From Latrodectus hesperus (taxonomy: Eukaryota > Arthropoda > Arachnida > Araneae > Theridiidae): DNA of 64,000 nucleotides. Of this stretch, positions 52,024 through 62,669 are shown piece by piece. Each line of letters starts with the position of its first letter. Positions within the stretch are counted from its first letter, which is position 1. Both the position numbers and the translations under genes were made by a program. The notes beneath the pieces were generated by a model. It did no database searches and had not been told where the DNA came from. It saw only the letters and a list, made by a program, of their open reading frames with translations. The DNA lies in contig CM075850.1 of NCBI GenBank assembly GCA_037975125.1, positions 128,500,293-128,564,292 of the forward strand, written 5' to 3'.

Positions 52024-52332
52024 TGAAGCAATAAAGCTTACAAAGTTCGCATTTTAACTGAAGTAATAACGCTTACAAAGTTCGCATTTTAACTGAAGCA
52101 ATAAAGCTGATAAAGTTCACATTTTTGATAATTTTTTATTCGCACACAACACACACATAAATGTAATTACAGAAATACACGTATCAAAACGAATACATAA
52201 TCACAGCTCGACTTCTCCGGCGTGAGCGGTCTTTTTAAGAACAACATTTTTCACCGCACGCGACAACAGCGGAAGTTGAAGTCGTAGTAGTTTTTTAAAC
52301 GCCACAATTGTGTGGCTGGCTTTGTAGCCACA
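52024..52332 (-). repeat. LTR 2 (central) of the Gypsy array
   Basis: The 309-bp LTR is nearly identical to LTR3 and has three copies of the 35-bp unit. On its right it is joined to the same G/C-run as LTR1. It is shared by the two internal regions, as expected of the product of unequal exchange between LTRs. Confidence 0.92.
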
Positions 52333-52346
52333 GACCCCCCCCAGTG

Positions 52347-53145
52347 TCACAAGACACGACAAACGGTCTGGAAGGCGGACTCGACGATCCGACCTGGTTC
52401 TGCAAAATCGAGAATAACCTTAATTTTATCGGGTAGCGGCTGTGTTTCTTCTTTAGAGACTAAATGTCCAAGAAATGAAAGTTGAGAGACACCCAATTCA
52501 CATTTTGAGGTGTTTAACTGTATTCCATAATCTCTTAATCTTTGAAAAATCTGGCGCAAGTGGGATTCGTGTTCATCGTGATCGTGTGAGAAAATCAGAA
52601 TATCGTCGAAATATGCAAAGCAGAATGGTAAATCGCGTAAAACTTCATTAATGAATCTTTGAAAGGACTGTGCAGCATTACAAAGGCCAAAATTTAGAAA
52701 GGGAAATTCAAATAAGCGGAAAGGTGTGATAATTGCAGTTTTGGGGATATCTTGCTCAAACACCGGAATAGCATGATAAGCGCGAAAAATATCTAATTTT
52801 GAAAATATGTTTTTTCCGTGCAGCGCGTGTGAAAAATCCTGTAAATGAGGTATTGGGTATCGATCAGGTAGGGTTTTAGCATTTAAATGGCGATAGTCGC
52901 CAACCGGACGTATAGCTCCGGAGGATTTCGACACAACGTGCAAAGGGGAGGCCCATGGACTTTTTGAAGGCCTACAAATACCTTGTTCGACCATGAATTC
53001 AAATTCCTTTTTGACGGCGTCAAGGATGTGAGGAGGCAACCGTCTAGGACGGCTGTAAATGGGCGGCCCGGTGGTTTCAATATGGTGCACAGTAGAGTGC
53101 TTAATTTCTTTAAAGTGTGGAGTAGGACTAGTAATTTCCGGGAAG
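52347..53145 (-). pseudogene. Copy B: RT fingers/palm joined to the polyprotein C-terminus
   Basis: This is nearly identical to the copy A palm segment, with YFDD at about 52588-52620 and the same AEP-to-GRIV junction near 52396-52403. The frame differs from the upstream RNase H frame, so the two halves are not one continuous polypeptide. Differences from copy A are single substitutions (for example HILDAV for QILDAV). Confidence 0.87.
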
Positions 53146-54026
53146 TAACGTTACTGTCAGGAAGGGAAATCTTGCGTAACTCGAGAGAGCAGGTTCCTTG
53201 TAAAAGGGAGTTGAGCTCATCATCACTGTCCTGTGACTTGGCTAGATCGTTATAATCGATACGTGATGGTACCCGTATTGATTCAATTCTTGAAAGTGCA
53301 TCTGCTACAATATTTTCGGCGCCTTTAACATGTTGAATATTGGTCGTAAACTGAGAAATGTAATCTAGCTGTCTATTTTGACGTGGAGAAGCCATATGGG
53401 ATTTCTGACGGAAAGCGAAAATTAATGGTTTATGGTCTGTATAAACAGTGAATTGCCTACCTTCAAGCATTAATTCGAAATTTTTAATAGACGAGTAAAC
53501 GGCTAGAAGCTCCTTATCATATGCACTATACCGCTGCTCCGTTGATGAAAGCTTACGTGAGAAAAATCCTAATGGTTGCAGGTGATTATCTATAACTTGG
53601 TGTAGCGCCCCACCAATGGCAAAATCAGATGCATCCACACACAATACCAACTCTGATGCAGCGGAAGGATGAGCCAAGAGTGCGGCATCAGCAAGTTGCT
53701 GTTTGGAGGCAAGGAAAGCGTTTTTGGCTTCCAGAGATGACGCAATAGACCGTTTATTATTCTTTTGTACACCTTTGAGATATTGAGTAAGGACTGATTG
53801 TGTCTCAGCTGCCCGAGGCAAGAAACGCCTGTAAATATTTATTAAGCCTAAAAATGCACGCAAATCTTTGACAGTTTTAGGTTCTGCGTGCATGAAAGTG
53901 GACTTTTGTCCATGTCTTGAAGCCGGTGTCGGTTGTAAGCGACGCATGCTTTCTTTCAGAGTTTCGACAAAGGCGCTGGGAGTGGCATCTGGTGATTTTA
54001 CTCCAAAGAACTCCCCAGGAAGTCCC
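53145..54026 (-). pseudogene. Copy B: integrase C-terminal fragment fused to RT thumb and RNase H
   Basis: This has the same arrangement as copy A and is nearly identical. Here the frame continues past RNase H (ALSRIESIRVPSRIDYNDLA) into the linker that normally leads to integrase, ending around SLPDSNVTS, where it meets RT N-terminal sequence in a different frame. The frame from 54034 stays open to 52883, but only because the RT segment beyond the junction is read out of frame there. The RNase H motifs VDAS, DKELL, TDHKPL and ADALS are intact. Confidence 0.85.
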
Positions 54027-54335
54027 TGAAGCAATAAAGCTTACAAAGTTCGCATTTTAACTGAAGTAATAACGCTTACAAAGTTCGCATTTTAACTGAA
54101 GCAATAAAGCTGATAAAGTTCACATTTTTGATAATTTTTTATTCGCACACAACACACACATAAATGTAATTACAGAAATACACGTATCAAAACGAATACA
54201 TAATCACAGCTCGACTTCTCCGGCGTGAGCGGTCTTTTTAAGAACAACATTTTTCACCGCACGCGACAACAGCGGAAGTTAAAGTCGTAGTAGTTTTTTA
54301 AACGCCACAATTGTGTGGCTGGCTTTGTAGCCACA
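54027..54335 (-). repeat. LTR 3 (5' LTR) of the Gypsy array
   Basis: The 309-bp LTR differs from LTR2 by only a few substitutions (for example GAAGTTAAAGTCG against GAAGTTGAAGTCG). Its right edge is the outer edge of the insertion, followed by the AACT target duplication. On the minus strand the sequence just after it starts GGGACTTCCTGGGG and is integrase C-terminal coding, not a primer-binding site. Confidence 0.92.
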
Positions 54336-54352
54336 AACTTATTATAGTACAT

Positions 54353-54557
54353 GCATGGGTGTACTTTCTCTCTCTCTGTCTATCCTGATGTCGTGTTTTT
54401 GTATGAATGGGTTGTGAATGGTTGCTTACCTATAAACGGGTCCCTATGGCATGTGTGTACAGAGGAAGTCGGACTCTACACCAAATATGGTTCAGTTGGA
54501 AAAGTGGAGCAGTGCACCCCATATTGCCAGCCTAGCTGGCACACGACAACAACAACA
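54353..54557 (+). mobile_element. SINE family A, 5'-truncated copy
   Basis: It matches the body of the copy at 36178 from GCATGGGTGTACTTTC to GGCTGGCACACGACAA but lacks the tRNA-like head; the tail is (ACA)n. It starts about 14 bp beyond the target duplication of the Gypsy array. No target duplication of its own is evident. Confidence 0.85.
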
Positions 54558-54559
54558 TT

Positions 54560-56400
54560 CTCACTTCTTTGTGTCTATTAAGTTTACGTTTTATATACAG
54601 TATAATGCAAATCTTAAAACAAAAGTTTTTTAAACTCATAAAGTGGTTGTTTCTTTCGTTCCAGTTGAGATTATGACTAAGCCACTTTATTACAATTCTC
54701 ATTGGTTTAAAATATCAATGACGTCAAATAACGTTTCATCTACGACACGAACGTAATTAATTACGACATCGTATTTAGATGGCATCGTAAATTCGATTTG
54801 TCGACGAATTGACTACCTACTTTCAAATTGCATTCTTCGAACAGAAGCAAATAAGGAAATGATTTCTTACATAAAGACCAAAGCATTGGCTTAAGAAGCT
54901 GTTTTCTATTGATTCAAGCCTTTAACACGTTAATAGAACCGAAGAAAAATCAAAATGAAGATTAGACAAAACATCCACTATTGTTAGTTTAAATCTGCAA
55001 GGATAAGTTAAGCTTTTTAAAATAAGCACCAAAATTAGAAAAGAAAATAATATTTATTCACCATAAGTACGTAGATGAGACTCCATGCGAAGCAATTATA
55101 GCAACAATTTGACGGTACATATATACTCAGAACCAGTCCTTTTACTACTATGATTATTATTCTTTTCTGTTTGAGTTGGAGAAAGATCCGTCCTTCAATT
55201 AATTCAGGACGGAAATGGTGTTCTTTAAGTAGATACGCCAATTGGCTGCAAAAGTCATCGATAATATTAAGGTCTAGTATCAGCGCCAGCAAATTGTGAC
55301 ATTATAAATGAGGCAAATGATCTTGGCAGAAAGTCTCTGCTTTGAGTCTACTGTGGTATACACTTTGACCAAGAAGACGGAGCCACATAAGAAGGAAGAA
55401 AAGTCCAAACACTAGGTTTAATTTTGGCGAATTCTTGGTATAATACAATTCGAAAATCCATTCTCTCTCTGCATCAATCAAACTTTCCACAGTCATCCAA
55501 GCGATAAAGTGTAAATTTTGATTTTTTGTTCTAGGAAATTTCTTTATACTCTTCTGCGTCTACTATCGTCAATCTTTGCTCTTTATTGTTCAAGCTGATG
55601 TGATGGATTTTCTGTAAATGGCGTCATGATAATAATAACTGAGCAGATGATTTCTTTTTTATGGACCCTATTTATTAATGTAACTAATCCAAATGTCTGT
55701 TGAAATTCCTAGTTGATATAAACTAATAACCGAGCGGACTCGAACTTCTAAATTTGAAAGTTGTGCCTCAAAGCTATAGTTAATTCTCATCTTCTACTCC
55801 CGAATCAGTCGCTTTTAACTTTGAATAATTTTACTTGCTGTAACTATTATGTATAAATGAGTCAATTTGTGATAAATTATCATCCCATGTCGATTGAAAT
55901 TTGAAAAGTTTTAAGTGTATACAATCACGCACGCAAGCGAATGCGACGTTGTTCCCAGTGATTTATATAAGGCAGTGGACTTGGCATGTATCAGGGTTGT
56001 AGATTATTTAGAATTTCAAATATTTATTTCACAAAATTTCAAATATTTATTTCTAAATAGTAATATATATATATATATATATTAATGAATTGCTAAAGAG
56101 CATATAATAAAGTGTCATAAAATATTAATTATTAGTTTTTATTGGTATATATTGCATAAAAAATAATTGCCTACCAAAAAGGTTAATAAAAATTTAGAAG
56201 AACATGTCGAATCATAATATATCAAGTTCTCCAACTTCTTTTAATAATTAGTAAAGTTTTTTACTGAAATGAAGCGAACAGAAAAGAATAAAAGACTAGT
56301 ATGAAATGAAATATAAATAATAATAATAATAAATTTACCGAAAATGTAAAGCTTGTACCTACCTCCTTGGGCAAATCAGGTAAAATGCTTTGTGCACACA
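54560..56400. other. Non-coding DNA with a gene-like patch
   Basis: Moderately higher GC at 54640-55500. Two consecutive minus-strand frames (55496-55302 and 55292-55035) would give DAEREWIFELYY and DDFCSQLAYLLKEHHF stretches. They do not match a family I recognise and are split by a stop and frameshift, so at most a decayed exon. Confidence 0.35.
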
Positions 56401-56405
56401 CACTC

Positions 56406-56554
<149 letters not shown>

Positions 56555-56599
56555 TAACAATATGGATTTTATTATACTGGATATAACAAAGTATTAAAT

Positions 56600-57250
56600 T
56601 TTCAAGGAACTTTGGTGCATTAAGTCAAACAGAGATGGGATGGCATGTGCAGATACAGATTCCCAATCAACTTCAACCCGATGCCGATGTTTATGAACCA
56701 TTTTGACTGGCGTATGGTAGCCAGTCACTCAGCAACTATTGACCAGACGTCTTACATGGGTGAGGCATCTAGACAACGTTGAAGCCAGGGCAACTTACCT
56801 TGATGATTTTTCGCATCAAGGTAAGTCCATGCAATGATGCAAATTATATTGCTGAAGCATAGTTTTTCAGTTGGCTCTAATAAAAGGTAAAAGCACAGGT
56901 CGTAACACATCAGAAATGCAACATGCACTATTCAATGTGAGCAAGAGGTGACCGGGACGTGTATCAAATGACATCGCATACTATTACGCCACGTGATTGG
57001 TCAGTATGACGATGAAGAATTCACACTGCCAATGTGCTTTAACCACGATATACGATGTGAATATCTTGATGCTGTAAACAAAACTTAGATTCATCTGAAA
57101 AATAATATGTCGTACGCCTTTTTCCTCGTTGATCTCACTGATGAAGCCGTTTGATGCAGCATTCCTGGTTTCAAGTTAAAAGTCCGCGTTGCAGCAAGCG
57201 CCGTCGAACTGTTGGTGCAGATTCTTGTTGTCTTGTGAACTACTCTATTT
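56600..57250 (-). pseudogene. Tc1-like transposase relic
   Basis: Minus-strand translation in shifting frames gives a Tc1-family transposase: APTVRRRLLQRGLL (HTH region) near 57190-57230, FSDESKFCL near 57075-57100, RHTDQSRGVIV and YTSRSPLAHIE (central catalytic region) near 56930-57030, and a C-terminal [15 protein letters not shown] near 56610-56660. Several stops and frameshifts interrupt it. The first D of the DDE triad (in FSDES) is visible; the later acidic residues are not recognisable. No terminal inverted repeats were found. A family B SINE and the long (TA)n tract lie next to it. Confidence 0.75.
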
Positions 57251-57313
57251 CTTGACTCAGGACTACCCTCAGTGACGGGGTGGTACAGGTCAGGCGGATA
57301 ACATGCCTGTCTT

Positions 57314-57452
57314 GAGGTCGCGGTGACCTGGTTGGTTAGGACGTCATTCTCATCGTTTGAAGGTAGTAAGTTTGAATTCCAATTTAACCGAAGATCCGTC
57401 GTGTTCTCTAATGGTGGCTGAGGCACGTTAAAACTAGGCGTGGTCACAATTT
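57314..57452 (+). mobile_element. SINE family B copy (tRNA-derived), plus strand
   Basis: The sequence GACCTGGTTGGTTAGGACG looks like a Pol III A-box region and GGTAGTAAGTTTGAATTCC like a decayed B-box. The 3' part CGAAGATCCGTCGTG...GGCGTGGTCACAA matches the family B copy at 17861. It lies at the upstream end of the Tc1 relic. Confidence 0.78.
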
Positions 57453-57454
57453 GT

Positions 57455-59470
57455 ACATAGTAAATAAATAATTCAAAAATAAAAAAACATGCAAACATTT
57501 TCATGCAAAATTGTTCCTTTGAAGAAAGGATTCAGTTCATTAAATGTAAAATTTATTTGCATCAATATATATATATTTATTTTCAACAATATAGTAAAAT
57601 TTATTTGCAACACAATATAAGTTTTATAAACAATCCTTGAATGTTTCCCAATTGGATGAGTTTAACAGGAAAAAGCAACTTATTAAACACTTAAATTTAA
57701 AGCCTTTGAAAGAGTTTCATGACTAGAGGTGTTCAGAAATTATTTTAAGATACATTTGGGATGAAATAGAAATGTTGTTCCCAACAGAAACGTATAAATT
57801 GGAAGCAATAAAAAAATTGCTAAATTTTCTTTTAAATCGGATTCTCATTTATATTATATATAATACTCAGAATAGAACTTTTCGGAATGGAAGTCGCAAT
57901 GAAGCACAATAGCATTAAAATACATAGATGGTTCGACAAGAAAGAAAGTAAAAATTGAATAGGGAAAAGTAAAAACTTGAAGATTCAAGTTGAGAACACT
58001 TGAATGCATTCTCGCGCAGGGCGACCCACACGATGCTGTGATCAGCATTTTTCTGCTTGAGAACTCAGAATTTAAGTCGCGTCAGAATTAAGAAATATAT
58101 GTGAGTATGCATTGAATTTCTCATCATCTTGCACACTAATTAATTTGGATGTCTCATCAGAATCAAAACTCAGGCGGATCATTTAATAATACCAATTGTG
58201 ATAATAATATGGAACCTAGATGGGATCCTTTTCAGTCCATTGCAATAATGTACTTCTCTCAATCATTATTGAACAACGGGTGATGGTTGTTTTGCTTCTG
58301 CATAGACGAATGTCGGCTTAAATACGTGGCAGTTTTCTCGGTTTTCTGCTTTGCGGCATGTGAATAAGGCCCACTATCTATAAAAAGTATTTCAGAAGCG
58401 TAATGTATGCGGTGGACATTAAAATACTTTACTATATCCACTACGCAAAATATATCGACTAATAATATGATTTTTAGTTAATCATTCATGACTTAATTTA
58501 TTTCAAACACTAAACTTGTATTTCATTTTAAATTTACAAAATGCTAAAAATTATTTTTCGTTGCTTTAAGTTTTAATGAGAAACGATACTTTTTCCTGAA
58601 TTTTCTCAAGCTTTAATAATATTCCTATAATTTTAATTTTCAGTGTACTAGTGAATTTGAAAAACAATTTAAATATGTATATATGTAACAGATTTATAAC
58701 TCAATCAATTTTGTTTATCACAATATTCTCATAGATGAAATGGTAAGTGAATACTTACCATTTCGGCCTTTTAGTAAAAAATGTATGGGTTTGATTCACA
58801 CTTCTGGCCAGTATGTGTCAACACCTAATAGGAGGCATCCTCTCAACTTAAGGTCATTGTGAAATTTTCGAATGTCCGTCGCATGAGTTGCGTTTTAAGA
58901 TGGATTTTTAATATTCAGGATTGAAATATAAATGATAAAAAAGATGTATAAAACTCCCAAGCACCCGCCTCAGCAGGTGTCCATCATTCTCCGACGGTGG
59001 CTGTCTTACCTCCAGGCCACGGTGAGTTCGAACGCTTGGAAGGGTTCGGAATCACTTATAAACTTTAGAGCTTGGTCTGACAAGCTGCTCTGGGGTCTTG
59101 CAGCTTGGTCTGACAAAAAAGGGCTTGAAGAACGTCAAGCAAACCAGCCAATACTCTTACAAAATACTTCTATATATTTTGAATACACTTTTGTAATAAT
59201 ACCTATTTTTCTAATGGAAATTTATTGATTTAATGCAATTTTATGTATCAGTCAAGTGGCATTATCTATATTTAAGACAATGTTTTATAAAATTTCATTA
59301 TTTTTCTTCCAAATTGACTTAATCATATTCTTTTGCAGGAAGCTGTAAATTTTATGTGTAGAATGCAAATGCTTTTGAAATTTGCTCCCTATGGTCAAAC
59401 CAAAGCATAATTTATTGCACATGACTTGAGGAAAAAAACTGCTGATCTTACAATGTTACGTTAATCAGAT
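57455..59470. other. Non-coding DNA, possible decayed repeats
   Basis: Patches near 58780-58880 (GGGTTTGATTC) and 58960-59060 (GTGAGTTCGAAC) contain B-box-like motifs that hint at decayed tRNA-derived repeats. No second copy was found in the window. Confidence 0.4.
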
Positions 59471-59479
59471 TTATTTCTT

Positions 59480-59870
59480 ATCGCCGATGTGTGACGATTA
59501 AACATTTACCACAAAATGCAAGCATTGCTCCGACCATAGTAATAGAAACGAGACTTGAGAGGCCGGGCGCCAACGGAGGACACTATCTTCAGAGAGACAA
59601 AAGGGCCCTTGGATCTCGGTGCAAATTCTCCGTGAGGCAAGACAAGATAATCAATAAACAGTTTTTGGGAGCATTCGAATCGTACTGCAATCGAAAAAGT
59701 TCGAGTAGGGGTCGAGACTCTGAAAAGATTGGTTTAGAGAGCTCCCTTTATCTCCATGAGAAAAGGTTCAATACGATAAACAGTCTTATCTGAAGAGCAA
59801 GGCACACAGTGCTCGAAATTACACACAAAAAAGCTTTTTGTACAGGCTGCGTGCACTGCTTGTGTACCAC
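59480..59870. other. GC-richer island, candidate regulatory DNA
   Basis: It contains GAGAGGCCGGGCGCCAACGG, AAGGGCCCTTGGATCTCGG, AGATAATCAATAAACAG and CTTATCTG (GATA-like). A 100-codon plus frame from 59491 has no domain. Function unknown. Confidence 0.38.
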
Positions 59871-59874
59871 TTAT

Positions 59875-61000
59875 ACATTATGTGCAGATGAAAAGGATAC
59901 AAAGGACACAACTTTCAACTGTTTTCAGATAGATAAATTTCGTGGTTGGGAATGCATTGTGTTATTTGATGTTCGTTAACAGTTTAAACTTAAAATTTGG
60001 AAAATGCCTTAATTTATTACCAATTATCCCTTTCATCATTCGATACTTTACAAAATTTCTGTATCTTTCGTATTTACGTTATAAATTCCTTTTCATGTTA
60101 TAAATACATTTTAAATCATTTTTATGCCAAGGAAAATATTATCATAAAAAACTATCTCAATGTTATAAAAACATGTTTGTTACGTGTTGTAAATTCTTAT
60201 TCACCTAAAAATGTTATAAATTGATGTTATAACTTGAACTTAAATTTACAACATGAATTTTGTAAAGGAATATTACATTTTATAACATAAATATTAATTT
60301 AAAGAAAATTATAAAAATTAGCGAATTGAACTTACTTATTAATTTTAACTATATTAGTTAAAATATGTAACTAGATATAACTTTTACTTTAATCATTTTT
60401 TAACAAAAGTTTTAATTTCCAAAAAAAAAAACAAAAAACAATTAGCACATTCAAATTTATTTTATTATTATTGGGTTAATAAATTAACTTGCTAAGTGTG
60501 TAATTTAGATAAATTTGAGAAATATTTGCTTAATTTGTGAATTATTTTTATATGATATAAATTTTGATTTACAGAAAATTTAATCTACAGAGTTTTCAAT
60601 GTAAATTAATAAATATTAGGAACAATATTTAAGTGATTTTGTGATTAATTTTCTTAGTACATTTTTATTATGAAAAAAAAAGATCATTAAATTTCCTTAT
60701 GGAATATAAATATACCTTTTGTTAACATGAGTATCTTTCATAGTAAATACATTTTTATGAAACAAGCACTATTTAGTGTAGATACTTTTAAAAAATATAA
60801 AATTTAAATAATCATTGAATTAGTCGTTTTTTCTTTGATCATGTTTAAAAATAATAAAGGTTTATTAAGTGCCGAAGAAAAACAACTCTTTAATTAATCA
60901 AAATGTTTCCTCGGGGTTATAACGCTTCTCTATTATAACGATTATGCAAAATGAAAACGTTATACACAAATATTATAATTGTGTCTCTCATTAAAAAGTC
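59875..61000. other. A+T-rich non-coding DNA
   Basis: Nothing recognisable. Confidence 0.6.
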
Positions 61001-61002
61001 TT

Positions 61003-62180
<1,178 letters not shown>

Positions 62181-62189
62181 AATCTCTGC

Positions 62190-62665
62190 AATTTTTTGAC
62201 GCCTTTTTAGCGCGCCAATTTCACACCAGCGAATCGTGAGGCTATTTTTTCTTCGTACCTTTTGCCTTTTAATAGGTAGCTTTTTGGACTTCCAGAAAAG
62301 CATGTAATTATACAGAAGAGCTATTTATTTGCGTAAGCATTTGTGAGGCCTACGTGCCTCCCTGTGTGCCGAGATAGCCTAATAGCCTCCGCTCAGCCCG
62401 GGCGCAGCCGTGCTGGGTGCCAAAAAAACGTGATTCTGTGGCCAAAATCGGTTGTTAAAAGGATGTGTCATATTTGTTATTATCATTTTTTCCCTCTTCG
62501 TTTATGTTATCTCAGTGGTTGGAATTATTATTTCACTTTTTTGCCCAATTCATCAGTTATGTCAGGAGGTGCTGAAACTAAATCCTGGTCGACAAAGCAG
62601 CTTTTTTCGAAAATGTCCTGCGGCGAAAATCCTCCTATTTAAGCTGCAAAAATTAATCGTTATCT
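62190..62665. other. CpG-bearing island, candidate regulatory DNA
   Basis: It starts with TTTTTAGCGCGCCAATTTC (E2F-like) and holds CTCAGCCCGGGCGCAGCCG and CCTGCGGCGAAAATCC. Overlapping plus-strand frames of 72 and 99 codons carry no known domain. Confidence 0.4.
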
Positions 62666-62669
62666 TATG

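Larger units (their letters stand above)
50057..54335 (-). mobile_element. Ty3/Gypsy-derived tandem array: LTR-internal-LTR-internal-LTR
   Basis: Three LTRs (50057-50330, 52024-52332, 54027-54335) begin TG and end CA on both strands and alternate with two nearly identical internal regions of 1693 and 1694 bp. The whole array is flanked by one 4-bp direct repeat, AACT, at 50053-50056 and 54336-54339, so it was a single insertion that later expanded. The internal regions encode Ty3/Gypsy RT and RNase H on the minus strand in a permuted order, and lack gag, protease, the integrase core and a recognisable tRNA primer-binding site. A G-run (TGGGGGGGGTCTG on the minus strand) just before LTR1 and LTR2 is the probable polypurine tract. 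Confidence 0.92.

Noticed and set aside
52883..54034. A single 383-residue protein in copy B
   Set aside because: The last third is RT sequence read out of frame beyond the rearrangement junction.
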